From contig NZ_JBFAKK010000001.1 in NCBI RefSeq assembly GCF_040655735.1, positions 682,001 to 746,000 of the forward strand: a DNA stretch of 64,000 bases, written 5' to 3'. The notes beneath the pieces were generated by a model. The model was not told where the DNA came from and ran no database searches. It saw only the letters and a program-made list of their open reading frames with translations. Positions 32,709-41,827 of the stretch are shown one piece after another. The position numbers and the translations under genes are program-made. Every line of letters begins with the position of its first letter. Position 1 is the stretch's first letter. This DNA comes from Phytomonospora sp040655735 (GTDB lineage: Bacteria > Actinomycetota > Actinomycetes > Mycobacteriales > Micromonosporaceae).

Positions 32709-35658
32709 GTGCACATCCGTCTCATCGGGCCCGTGCGCGTCGAGTCCGGGGGAATCGCGCATCACGTCACCGCCCCGAAACGCGCGACGCTGCTCGCCGC
32801 GCTCGCGTCGACGCCCGGAATCCCGGTCTCCCAACTCGATCTCATCGAACGCGTCTGGGACACCGAGCCTCCCGAGGCGCCGCTGAACGCGCTCTATTCG
32901 TACGTCACGCGCCTGCGGGCACTGCTGCGCGACACTCCGGCCACGATTCGCCGATCCGGACCGCAGGGGTACGTCCTCGACGCCTCACCGCACGAGATCG
33001 ACGTCCATGTCGTACGCGCCCTCACCGCGGAGGCCACCGAACTGTCGGCCATGGGCCGGACCGCCGAGGCGCTGGTGCGATTGCGGCGCGCAGTCCCTCG
33101 CCGAGGGCACCGTCCTGGTCGGCGTCCCCGGAATATGGGCCGACCGTTTCCGGGCCGTGTACGCGACCGAGCGGCTCAACCTGCTCACCGCCCGCTACGC
33201 CGCCGAGCTGGACGCGGGCAATCACGAGAGCGTCCTCGGTGAGTTGATCGCGCTGAATCAGGACGAGCCCTTCGCCGAGGCCCTGACCGGCCACCTGATG
33301 CTCGCCTACCACCGGTCGGGTCGTTCGGCCGAAGCCCTGGCCTGCTACGAGGGGCTGCGTACGCGCCTGCGGGACTCGCTGGGCGCCGACCCGTCGGCCG
33401 CGCTGCGGCGCTTGCACGTCCAGATCCTCGACCACGACGTCGATCTGGAGCCCGCGACGGCGCTTCCGGCGCCGTCGATGCTGCCCGCCGGCGTCGGCGG
33501 GTTCGTCGGCCGCCGACGGGAGTCGACGGCCTTGACCGAGGCGCTGACCGGACGCGGAGGGTCCCCGCTCGCGGTCGTCGCAGGTCCCGGCGGGGCGGGG
33601 AAGACCGCGTTGGCCGTCCACTGGGGTCGGGCGCACCAGGCGGAGTTCCCCGACGGGCGGCTGTACGTGGACCTGCGCGGCTTCGATCGCCACGCGCCGC
33701 TTCCGCCGCGCGACGCCCTCTCGCGGCTTCTTCTCGCGCTCGGTCATCCCGCCGACGCCGTTCCGTCCGACGTGGATCTCGCGGCCGAGCTGTACCGGGC
33801 TTCGACGGCCGGGCGGCGGATGCTCGTGGTCCTCGACAACGCGCGCGACGCCGAACAGGTGCGCCCGCTGCTGCCCGGCGACGGCTGCGCGACCCTGGTG
33901 ACCAGCCGGGACCGGCTGACCGGGCTGATCGCCGTCGACCACGCGCGCATCGTGCCGGTCTCGCTCCTGCCCGCGGACGAGGCCGTGGACGTCCTTGCGA
34001 GCGTTCTCGGGCCGCGGCGGATCGCAGCCGAGCCCGAGGCCGCCGCGCGCTTGGCCGAACGCTGCGGTTTCCTGCCTCTCGCCCTGCGCATCGCCGCGGC
34101 CAACCTCGCGGTCCGGCCGGTCGCCTCGATCGGCGCCCACGCCGACGCCCTCGGCGGCGCGGGCCGTCTCGACCTCCTGAGCATCCCCGGCGACCGCCGG
34201 GCGACCGTCAGCGCCAACCTCGAAATCTCCTATCGCGCGCTGCCTCCGGACGCGCGAGATCTGCTGTGCCGCCTCGGATCACTGCCCGTCGAGGACGTCG
34301 CGCGGGGGCTCGCGGCGTCCGTCGCCGGCCTTCCGGAGGCCGAGTTCGCCGCAGCGCTGGGCGCCCTTCACGACGGCCATCTCGTGGAAGAGCATCGCGA
34401 GGACCGCCACCGCATGCACGACCTGGTACGCCTCTACGCCGCCGCGCGAGCCGAGACCGATCTTCCCGAGGACGAGCGGTCGCGGACCATCGACGCCTTC
34501 ATCGACTGGCAGCACGACCGCGCGTACGGACCCGAGGACGAGGAGGAGAACAACATCCTGCTGGCCTGTTCCCACCTCGGCGAACATCCGAGACTGTGGC
34601 GGCTGGTCGTACCGCTGCGCAAGTCGATGAACGCCGGCCGGTCTCTCGACCGCGTTGGCGGCGTTGCCGCCACCGCGCTCCGGCTCGCCGAACGCGACTT
34701 CGACGAGGCGGGCGCCTTCCAGATGTCGAAGCTGCTGGCGGCCGTGCACCGCAAGGCCGGCGACCTCCCGGCCGCTTTGCGGCTCGGTCGCAAGGCAGTG
34801 GACATGGCGGCCGCTCTGGGGCCGCGTGAGCAGGCCGCAGCCCAGGGGAACCTCGGAGCCTTCCTCGCCGCGTCCGGGGACACCCGGGGCGCCGCCGAAA
34901 CCCTCGGCGCCGCGATGGACCTGGCGATCGCGACCGGGAACACCCGATCGCAGTTCATCATCGTCGAATCGCTCGTCGCCACCCTTCTCAAGCTCGGCGA
35001 GCACGCGCGGGCCCGGCGCCACCTCGACGCCGTGACCGCCGGCATCGAGGCGTTCAATCCCGTCGAGAGGGCGAGTCTGCGCCTGTTCGCGGGAACCATC
35101 CTCGTCGACGAGGAACGCTTCGAGGAAGCTCTCGCGGTGATCGAGGAATCGCTGGCCTTCGCCCTCCGCGAGGGCAGCACCTTCCTGGAACTGCGCTGCC
35201 TCATCTGGCAGGGCAGGGCGCTGCGCCGCATGGGGCGACTCGCCGAGGCCAGGCGCGCGCATACGGCCGAACTCGCCCTCAATCGCCGCCATGGGCGGGC
35301 GGCCACCGAGTTCGACACGCTGTGCAGCCTCGCCCAGGTCGACGCCCTTCGCGGCGATCCCACGAGCGCCGAACACTTCCTCGCCGAGGCCCGGGCCCAC
35401 ACCAAACACGCTGAGACCGCCTGGGGCGAGGCCCAGCTACAGCTGACAGGCGCGCTGATCCACGGCGCCCGCGGCGAACATCGCGAAGCGATCGCCGGCG
35501 CGGGCGCGGCGCTCGCGTCGTACACGGCCATGGCCTGGCTCCAGAAACAGGCGGAGTGCCTGCGGGTCCAGGCGAACGCGCACGATGCGCTCGGCGAGTT
35601 CGAACAGGCCCACCGGTGCCGGGAACAGGCGACGCGATCGCACCGGCCCGGGGATTAG
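32709..35658 (+). pseudogene. SARP (BTAD)-NB-ARC-TPR transcriptional regulator, frameshifted
   Basis: AfsR-like regulator split by one frameshift. A GTG with GGGAGG upstream begins 'MHIRLIGPVRVESGG', an OmpR-type winged helix (~1-95) and the start of the BTAD ('AEATELSAMGRTAEALVRLR'). At about 33086-33094, within CGGCGCGCAG, homology jumps to the next frame ('SLAEGTVLVGVPGIWADRFR'). That frame then runs to the stop with the rest of the BTAD, an NB-ARC ATPase (Walker A 'VVAGPGGAGKTALAVHWG', 'MLVVLDNARDAEQ', 'CGFLPLALRIAA') and TPR-like repeats. One extra base or two lost bases in the GC repeat explains it. It may be a sequencing error, a recent mutation or phase variation. Both frames keep coding-like composition, so decay is not old. 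Confidence 0.8.
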
Positions 35659-35873
35659 GGCTCGTTCGCCCACCTGCGCCGACCGCCCGGCGCGTCGCCA
35701 CGGTCCGGCCGGGCCGAGTCTGCGGCGAGGCCCCACACCGGGGGAATGGTGAGAACGTTCACGGCGGGCCGCGCCCCTGGCCGGAGCCGATCCACGCACA
35801 CCGGGCAAGAGGCGTCGCACACGTGCCCTCGGCTGATCGTTCCGGTGTGAAGACCGACGGCTAGGCTCGGGGG

Positions 35874-37322
35874 GTGTCAGCTCCAGCAACTCGCCGTGTC
35901 GCGCTACTGACCCTTGGGTGTGCGCGCAATGAGGTCGACTCCGAAGAACTCGCCGCTCGTCTGGCCGCCGACGGCTGGGAACTCACCGATGACGGTGACG
36001 ACGCCGACGTCGTGATGGTCAACACCTGCGGTTTCGTCGAACAGGCGAAGCAGGAGTCGGTGGACACCCTCCTGGCCGCGGCCGACACCGGCGCGAAGGT
36101 GGTCGCCGCCGGCTGCATGGCCGAGCGCTACGGAAACCAGCTCGCCGACAGCCTCCCCGAGGCCGACGCGGTCCTGAGCTTCGACGACTACCCCGACATC
36201 TCGGCGCGCCTGACGGCGATCCTCAACGGCGAGAACCCCGCGGCCCACACCCCCAAGGACCGCCGGACGCTGCTTCCGCTGGCCCCCGTGGCCCGACAGG
36301 CGGCCGCGGCGTCGGCCGCCCTGCCCGGACACGGCGACCGCGGCGACGAGGGCACTCCCGCCCACCTGAAGGTCCTGCGGCGCCGGCTCGCCGACGGCCC
36401 CGTCGCGCACGTGAAGATCGCCAGCGGCTGCGACCGCCGCTGCACCTTCTGCGCGATCCCGTCCTTCCGCGGCGCCTTCGTCTCCCGGCATCCCGACGAG
36501 ATCCTGGCCGAGGCGGCCTGGCTCGCAGGGGAGGGCGTGCGCGAGATCAGCCTCGTCAGCGAGAACACCACCTCCTACGGCAAGGACCTCGGCGAGACCG
36601 GCCTGCTCGACCGGCTCGTCGCCGACCTCGCCTCGGTCGAGGGGATCGTGCGCGTCCGCGCCTCCTACCTCCAGCCGGCCGAACTGCGGCCCAGCCTGGT
36701 GAAGATCATCGCGACGACCCCGGGCGTGGCGCCCTACTTCGACCTGTCCTTCCAGCACGCCAGCGAGACCGTGCTGCGCCGGATGCGCCGCTTCGGCTCC
36801 GTCGAGTCCTTCCTGCAGCTCTGCGACCAGATCCGCCAGTACGCGCCCGACGCGGGGATCCGCACGAACGTCATCGTCGGCTTCCCCGGCGAGACCGAGG
36901 AGGAGTTCGGCGAACTCGTCGAGTTCCTCAACAACGCCCGCCTCGACGCCGTCGGCGTGTTCGGCTACAGCGACGAGGACGGGACCGAGGCCGCCGGCCT
37001 CGACGGGAAACTCGACGAGGACACCATCGCCGAGCGCTACGAGATCATCAGCGCGCTCGTCGACGAGACCTCGGCGCAGCGTGCCGCCGACCGTGTCGGC
37101 GACACCGTCCACGTCATGGTCGACACCGTCGAGGACGACGACGAGGGACTCGTCGTGGAGGGCCGCGCGGCCCACCAGGCTCCCGAGGTCGACGGCACCA
37201 CGACGCTCACCGGAGCGGTGGGGGACCTGCGTCCCGGCGACCTCGTGGAGGCCGTCGTCGTCGACAGCGTGGGCGTGGACCTCGTCGCCAAGGTCGACAC
37301 TCCTCCGGCTCGGAATGGATGA
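35874..37322 (+). CDS. rimO: ribosomal protein S12 methylthiotransferase RimO
   Basis: A 482-aa radical-SAM enzyme that adds a methylthio group to an Asp of ribosomal protein S12. UPF0004 domain: 'LTLGCARNEVDSEELAARL', 'MVNTCGFVEQAKQES' and 'VVAAGCMAERYG' give the three Cys of the auxiliary cluster. Radical SAM CxxxCxxC lies in 'SGCDRRCTFCAIPSF'. It ends in a TRAM domain with 'GDLRPGDLVEAVVVDSVGVD'. GTG start; it overlaps pgsA context downstream in the conserved rimO-pgsA-cinA-clgR order. Confidence 0.95.
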   Translation: MSAPATRRVALLTLGCARNEVDSEELAARLAADGWELTDDGDDADVVMVNTCGFVEQAKQESVDTLLAAADTGAKVVAAGCMAERYGNQLADSLPEADAVLSFDDYPDISARLTAILNGENPAAHTPKDRRTLLPLAPVARQAAAASAALPGHGDRGDEGTPAHLKVLRRRLADGPVAHVKIASGCDRRCTFCAIPSFRGAFVSRHPDEILAEAAWLAGEGVREISLVSENTTSYGKDLGETGLLDRLVADLASVEGIVRVRASYLQPAELRPSLVKIIATTPGVAPYFDLSFQHASETVLRRMRRFGSVESFLQLCDQIRQYAPDAGIRTNVIVGFPGETEEEFGELVEFLNNARLDAVGVFGYSDEDGTEAAGLDGKLDEDTIAERYEIISALVDETSAQRAADRVGDTVHVMVDTVEDDDEGLVVEGRAAHQAPEVDGTTTLTGAVGDLRPGDLVEAVVVDSVGVDLVAKVDTPPARNG

Positions 37323-37335
37323 CCAGGAGGGCCGC

Positions 37336-37923
37336 GTGGTGCGTACCGTGCCCGTGGTCAACCCGGCCAACGCGATCACCGCGCTGAGGCTGGTGCTGGT
37401 CCCCGTCTTCCTGGTCTTCGGGGCCCTGTCGGACTTCATTCACGACGGTTGGCGCATGGCCGCCTGCCTCGTCTTCCTCGTGGCCTCCCTCACCGACTGG
37501 CTGGACGGCTACCTCGCCCGCGCCAACGGCTGGATCACGTCCTTCGGCAAGATCGCCGACCCGATCGCCGACAAGGCCCTCACCGGCGCGGCCCTGGTGC
37601 TGCTCTCGGTTTACGACCGCCTCCCCTGGTGGGTGACCTTCGTCATTCTTCTGCGGGAGGTCGGCATCACCCTGATGCGTTTTTGGGTTATCAGGTACGG
37701 AGTCATCGCGGCCAGTCGCGGTGGCAAGGTTAAGACGGTGCTCCAGATCGCCGCCATCGCCTGGTACCTGTGGCCCTGGCCCGAAGCCCTCGTGGGCGTC
37801 GGACCGTGGCTCATGGGCGCCGCGCTGGTGGCCACCGTGGGCACCGGGGCCGACTACGTCGTGAGAGTCATCGCGCTTCGCCGCAAGGGCAGGCGCGCGG
37901 AGCAGGAGGACGCGCAAGCGTGA
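37336..37923 (+). CDS. pgsA: CDP-alcohol phosphatidyltransferase, phosphatidylglycerophosphate synthase-like PgsA
   Basis: A 195-aa membrane enzyme: 'VVNPANAITALRLVLVPVFL' at the N-terminus and the CDP-alcohol motif 'DWLDGYLARANGWITSFGKI' followed by 'DPIADK', giving D-G-x2-A-R-x8-G-x3-D-x3-D. About five TM segments. It makes phosphatidylglycerol phosphate from CDP-diacylglycerol. The GTG is chosen because AGGAGG lies 5 bases upstream; the next GTG codon (8-base spacing) and an ATG 21 bases upstream overlapping rimO are alternatives. Confidence 0.9.
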   Translation: MVRTVPVVNPANAITALRLVLVPVFLVFGALSDFIHDGWRMAACLVFLVASLTDWLDGYLARANGWITSFGKIADPIADKALTGAALVLLSVYDRLPWWVTFVILLREVGITLMRFWVIRYGVIAASRGGKVKTVLQIAAIAWYLWPWPEALVGVGPWLMGAALVATVGTGADYVVRVIALRRKGRRAEQEDAQA

Positions 37924-38408
37924 GCAGTACCGCCGTCGTGCAGACCCTGATCGAGCGAGCCGAGAAAGTCGCCGTCGCCGAGTCCCTGACGGGTGGGCTG
38001 CTGGCGGCGGAGTTCGTCGCGGTTCCGGGCACGAGCGCGGTCTTCCTCGGCGGAGTGGTCGCCTACGACCCCGTCATCAAGTCGAAAGTGCTCGGCGTGC
38101 CGCCGGAGACGATCGAGGAGTACGGCGTCGTCTCGCCCGAGACGGCGATCGGGCTGGCCGAGGGCGTGCGCGGCCTCCTCGGCGCCGACTGGGGGGTCGG
38201 GACCACCGGCGCGGCCGGTCCGGAGCCGCACGGCGGGCGTGAGCCCGGTACGGTTTGTTTGGCGGTGGCCGGACCCGGCGGCCGGATCCGCGTCGAGACG
38301 CGGGTCTTCGCCGGCTCCAGGGAAGACGTCCGGCGCCACGCCGTCGACGCGGCGTTGCGGCTGCTCACCGAGGAGCTCGCGGCGGTGGGAGGACAGGGTG
38401 CGTGCTGA
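37920..38408 (+). CDS. pncC: CinA C-terminal family protein, nicotinamide-nucleotide amidase PncC
   Basis: A 162-aa stand-alone CinA C-terminal domain: 'VAVAESLTGGLLAAEFVAVP', 'FLGGVVAYDPVIKSKVLGV', 'YGVVSPETAIGLAEGVR', 'GVGTTGAAGPEPHGG'. Catalytic Ser of the ESLTGG motif and the SxxxxxxK-type context are present. It deamidates NMN to NaMN. The GTG start overlaps the pgsA stop (GTGA). Confidence 0.92.
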   Translation: MSSTAVVQTLIERAEKVAVAESLTGGLLAAEFVAVPGTSAVFLGGVVAYDPVIKSKVLGVPPETIEEYGVVSPETAIGLAEGVRGLLGADWGVGTTGAAGPEPHGGREPGTVCLAVAGPGGRIRVETRVFAGSREDVRRHAVDAALRLLTEELAAVGGQGAC

Positions 38409-38474
38409 ACGCGTGAACGCGCGGTACCGTGACGGTCAACCCCGGTTTCGGGGTCATGGCGAAGGGGGCAGGCG

Positions 38475-38870
38475 ATGGTGCTGCTGCGTCGGATAATCGG
38501 CGAGGCGCTGCGGAAACGTCGGCGCGCACAGCAGCGCACGCTGCGCGACGTCTCCACTTCCGCGAACGTCAGCCTGGGCTACCTCAGCGAGATCGAGCGC
38601 GGCCACAAGGAGGCGTCCAGCGAACTGCTCGCCTCCATCTGCGAAGCCCTCGACACGCGCCTGTCGGACGTGCTCGGCGAGGTCAGCCGCACGGTCGCCG
38701 GCGTTGAGGACGCACAGCGTCTTGAGAAGCTCCGCGAGGCCCGCCGCACTCGCGTGGCCACCGCGCCGCGCCCGGAAGCGACGGTCACCGCCCTGCGTGT
38801 CCGGCCGCTCACCCACCCGCCCCAGCGGCGGGCGAGGCACGCGGTTCCCGAGGCGCGCGTCGCCGCGTGA
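38475..38870 (+). CDS. clgR: ClgR-type XRE regulator with C-terminal Ala-Ala
   Basis: A 131-aa helix-turn-helix protein: XRE domain ~5-70 ('IGEALRKRRRAQQRTLRDVS', 'NVSLGYLSEIERGHKEASSE', 'ALDTRLSDVL'). It matches ClgR, the activator of clp protease genes and of pspA in actinobacteria, and lies in the expected order cinA-clgR-pspA. The protein ends in Val-Ala-Ala; ClgR of Streptomyces is known to be degraded by ClpP through a terminal Ala-Ala, so the same feedback is likely here. Confidence 0.9.
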   Translation: MVLLRRIIGEALRKRRRAQQRTLRDVSTSANVSLGYLSEIERGHKEASSELLASICEALDTRLSDVLGEVSRTVAGVEDAQRLEKLREARRTRVATAPRPEATVTALRVRPLTHPPQRRARHAVPEARVAA

Positions 38871-38984
38871 CATTTGTGGCATCACCGGCGGCGCCTAAAT
38901 GACGCCGGGGCGATGTTGTCGGAGTGGCGAGCGCCTGACACCATAGACCTTGGACGTGTTGGGAGCCGCAGAGAGGACCGCGAG

Positions 38985-39848
38985 ATGGCGAATCCGTTCG
39001 CTAAGGGCTGGAAGTACCTGATGGCGCTGTTCGGCGCGAAGATCGATCAGTACGCCGATCCGAAGGTGCAGATCCAGCAGGCGATCGAGGAGTCCCAGCG
39101 TCAGCACCAGACGCTCGTGCAGCAGGCCGCCGCGGTCATCGGGAACCAGCGCCAGCTGGAGATGAAACTCTCCCGCACGATGTCCGACGTTGAGAAGCTG
39201 CAGGCCTCGGCGCGCCAGGCGCTCGTACTCGCCGACAAGACCCGCGCCGACGGCGACGAGGCCAAGGCGACCGAGTACGAGAACGCCGCGCAGGTCTTCG
39301 CCGCGCAGCTGGTGTCCGCCGAGCAGTCGATGGAGGACCTCAAGACCCTCCACGACCAGGCCATCGGCGCCGCCCAGCAGGCGCGCAAGGCCGTCGAGAA
39401 CAACGCGATGATGCTCCAGCAGCGCCTCGCCGAGCGCACCAAGCTCATGAGCCAGCTCGAGCAGGCCAAGATGCAGGAGACCATCGCCAACTCGCTGGAG
39501 TCGATGAGCGCGCTCGCCGCGCCCAAGAACGTTCCCTCGCTCGACGAGGTCCGCGACAAGATCGAGCAGCGCTACGCCTCGGCGATGGGCCGTGCCGAAC
39601 TGGCACAGAACTCTGTCGAGGGGCGCATGCTGGAGGTCCAGAAGTCCTCGCTGGACATGGCCGGCTCGGCCCGCCTCGAGCAGATCCGGGCGAGTCTCTC
39701 CGGCGACAAGCTGGCGCCCGCGGTCGGCACCGGTGACGGCGACGCGTCCTCGTCCTCGTCGGCGCCCTCGGCGAACTCGGCGACGGTCTCCCGTCTCGAC
39801 GAGATCCGCGCGAGCCTGGGCAAGGACAAGGACGCCGCGTCGGGCTAG
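38985..39848 (+). CDS. pspA: phage shock protein A (PspA/Vipp1 family)
   Basis: A 287-aa coiled-coil ESCRT-III-like membrane-repair protein: 'FAKGWKYLMALFGAKIDQYA', 'DPKVQIQQAIEESQRQHQTL', then long charged helices to ~225. The end contains two copies of a 'RL(E/D)(Q/E)IRASL' segment separated by a Ser-rich linker. GAGAGG precedes the ATG. In actinobacteria PspA maintains the membrane under ClgR control. Confidence 0.94.
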   Translation: MANPFAKGWKYLMALFGAKIDQYADPKVQIQQAIEESQRQHQTLVQQAAAVIGNQRQLEMKLSRTMSDVEKLQASARQALVLADKTRADGDEAKATEYENAAQVFAAQLVSAEQSMEDLKTLHDQAIGAAQQARKAVENNAMMLQQRLAERTKLMSQLEQAKMQETIANSLESMSALAAPKNVPSLDEVRDKIEQRYASAMGRAELAQNSVEGRMLEVQKSSLDMAGSARLEQIRASLSGDKLAPAVGTGDGDASSSSSAPSANSATVSRLDEIRASLGKDKDAASG

Positions 39849-39877
39849 GCCCGCAACCCTGACGAGAAGGTGTCCCC

Positions 39878-40699
39878 ATGGCCATCGACCGGTCTCTCCG
39901 CCGGCAGGCGTTCGGCGGACTGAGCAAGCCCTACAAGAAGCTGCGTCGAAGGTTCCGGGCGGCCCGGCGCTGGACGGTCCTCTCGGGACTGTTCGGCGGC
40001 GCGACCGCGATCCTCGTCCCTTACGCCGGGCTCGGCGGCCCGGACGCCGTCTGGGCCGCCCTGACCGGGGCCTCGGTCGGGATGGCAGCGCTGCGCTGGT
40101 TCGACTACCGGGCGCTGTCGCGTTCGCTTCCCGCCGAGGCCGACCGTCTCACCCAGCACGGGCACCACACGCTTGCCGGTGAGCTCAACAACGTCGCCGA
40201 GGCGGCGGCCGGCATGATCCACCGCAAGCGCACGCAGACCCAGTTCCGCGGGTCGGCTGCCAGCGTGCCTTACGAGCGCCTGGAGGCGGCCAGCCGCGCC
40301 TATCGCGAGATCATCGCCCGCCTCGACGGCCCGGCCCGTGACGCTGTCGAGGACGTCACCGACGTCGAGGAGCAGTTGCGCGGCCTGAGCCATCAGGTTC
40401 GCGGTCTGGAGCGCTCCCTTGCCGTTGCGCCCCGCGAGCAGCGCGGCGGACTCGCCGAAGGGCACCGGCAGCTCGTCGGGCGCCTGGAGAGCGGCGTCGG
40501 CGCGTACGAGTCGATGGTCGCCGGGGCCGCGCAGATCGTGGCCGAGAACAGTGCCCTCGGCGGCGCCGTGCACGGTGAGGACATGGCCGTGCGCCGCCTC
40601 ACCGACGCCGCCGACCGGCTCAAGGGCTTCGCGGCGGGACTCGGCGAGATGCGCGACCTGCACCGCGGGATGAACCCGCCGCCACCGCCCGGGTTGTAG
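39878..40699 (+). CDS. pspM: phage shock envelope stress protein PspM
   Basis: A 273-aa protein with a basic N-terminus, two adjacent hydrophobic segments (~36-75), then a helical cytoplasmic domain ('GHHTLAGELNNVAEAAAGMI', 'DAVEDVTDVEEQLRGLSHQV'). Position right after clgR-pspA and the short N-terminal TM pair fit PspM, the membrane partner of PspA in actinobacteria. 'GAGAAGG' precedes the ATG. Confidence 0.85.
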   Translation: MAIDRSLRRQAFGGLSKPYKKLRRRFRAARRWTVLSGLFGGATAILVPYAGLGGPDAVWAALTGASVGMAALRWFDYRALSRSLPAEADRLTQHGHHTLAGELNNVAEAAAGMIHRKRTQTQFRGSAASVPYERLEAASRAYREIIARLDGPARDAVEDVTDVEEQLRGLSHQVRGLERSLAVAPREQRGGLAEGHRQLVGRLESGVGAYESMVAGAAQIVAENSALGGAVHGEDMAVRRLTDAADRLKGFAAGLGEMRDLHRGMNPPPPPGL

Positions 40700-40726
40700 G
40701 CGCGGCCGGGGGTTGTCTCGGGCGAT

Positions 40727-40978
40727 GTGAAGATCTTCGCCGTCTCCGGCAGCCTGCGTCCGCGATCTACGGTGGGCGCGCTGCTCCGGGCGAGGGTCGA
40801 GGCCGCCGACGCCTTCGTCGTGGCCTCGCCCGAATACGCCGCCGACATGCTCGGGAACGCGGTGCTCGGCGTCCCGGCGGTCCGTTCGGTGCTCGACGGC
40901 GACGTGCTGACCGATCCGGCCACGTCGGCCCGGCTGACGGCCATGTGGGAGGCACTGCGCGCCCGCGTTCAGGCCTGA
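40727..40978 (+). CDS. internally shortened NADPH-dependent FMN reductase-like protein
   Basis: An 83-aa protein starting at GTG. It keeps the N-terminal nucleotide-fold start ('KIFAVSGSLRPRSTVGALLR'), jumps to the middle strand ('EAADAFVVASPEYA') and then to the family C-terminus ('DGDVLTDPATSARLTAMWEA'). The parts between them in normal ~190-aa FMN reductases, including most of the FMN pocket, are missing without frame loss. Probably a remnant or a minimal regulatory derivative; enzymatic activity is unlikely. The end overlaps the convergent SAM hydrolase gene by 10 bases. Confidence 0.6.
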   Translation: MKIFAVSGSLRPRSTVGALLRARVEAADAFVVASPEYAADMLGNAVLGVPAVRSVLDGDVLTDPATSARLTAMWEALRARVQA

Positions 40979-41790
40979 CGTACCCGCACCAGGTCACCCG
41001 GGCCGATGCCGAGCGTCTCGGCCGCGCTGCCGCCGTTGACCGCGATCGAGGCGAACCCGGCGGAGTCCACGAGCACGATCAGCGCGCCGGGTTCACCCGA
41101 GGCGAAGACATCGGCGCGCCGAGCCGCGCGACCGTTGACGTCGAGGGATTCGCCGAGGGCGTCGAGGTCTTCGGGAGGGGCGGCCAGCTGCACGTTGCCG
41201 AAGCGGTCGACCGTCGTGGCCTCTGCCTCGAAGCCCTCGTCGCCGACGATGACGGCCGGTTCGGACAGGCGCACGATCCCGTGGACGTCGAGCGGGTCGC
41301 CGAGCGAGGTCAGCGGCACCCCTGTCGCGACGTGGGCCGCGGCGGGCGCGAAGACGTCCCGGCCGTGGAACGTCCGCGACACCGGATGCCGGTGGTAGCG
41401 CTCGTTGGACAGCGACACCGCCTGCGTGATTCCCCCGAGCGCGTCGGCCGCCCAGCCGAGGAGGCCGTTGTCCGGCCCGATGAGGACTCCGGTGGGTGTG
41501 GCCAAGGCGAGCGGGTGGCGCACCGTGCCGACCCCCGGATCGACGACGGCCATGTGCACCGACCCCTCGGGCAGGTAGGGAAGTGTCTGCGCGAGCACGT
41601 GCGCGGCTCGGCGGATGTCGCCCGGCGGGATCAGATGGGTGATGTCGACCATGCGCGCGGTCGGGGCGGTCTCCAGGATCACGCCCTTGCACGCGCCGAC
41701 GAAGCCGTCGGCGAGACCGTAGTCGGTGGTGAGGCTGACGACGGTACCGGGCGGCCGGTCGCCGACGGGGTAAGTGTCCACGCCGTCCAC
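40969..41790 (-). CDS. SAM hydroxide adenosyltransferase (DUF62 / SAM hydrolase)
   Basis: A 273-aa DUF62 family enzyme that splits S-adenosylmethionine with water to adenosine and methionine. The N-terminus has 'VVSLTTDYGLADGFVGACKG'. The Asp-Arg-His triad is visible in 'VVDPGVGTVRHPLAL' and 'FHGRDVFAPAAA'. The C-terminal barrel has 'DRFGNVQLAAP' and 'FASIAVNGGSAAETLGI'. The loop typical of fluorinase and chlorinase is not seen, so hydrolase is preferred. GTG start; a second in-frame GTG three codons later is possible. Confidence 0.88.
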   Translation of the reverse strand: MDGVDTYPVGDRPPGTVVSLTTDYGLADGFVGACKGVILETAPTARMVDITHLIPPGDIRRAAHVLAQTLPYLPEGSVHMAVVDPGVGTVRHPLALATPTGVLIGPDNGLLGWAADALGGITQAVSLSNERYHRHPVSRTFHGRDVFAPAAAHVATGVPLTSLGDPLDVHGIVRLSEPAVIVGDEGFEAEATTVDRFGNVQLAAPPEDLDALGESLDVNGRAARRADVFASGEPGALIVLVDSAGFASIAVNGGSAAETLGIGPGDLVRVRQA

Positions 41791-41827
41791 ACTCGCACAG
41801 GCACGTCCCGGCGGATATGTTGATCCG

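Noticed and set aside
33007..33242. Two separate regulator genes in place of one frameshifted gene
   Set aside because: The BTAD domain is split in its middle and the second frame has no suitable start or ribosome site near the junction.
38439..38454. Small hairpin ACCCCG/CGGGGT before clgR as terminator
   Set aside because: Only a 6-bp stem; clgR is probably co-transcribed with the upstream genes, and short GC hairpins are frequent here.
40969..41790. Fluorinase or chlorinase
   Set aside because: The extra loop typical of SAM halogenases is not visible; DUF62 SAM hydrolase is the simpler call.
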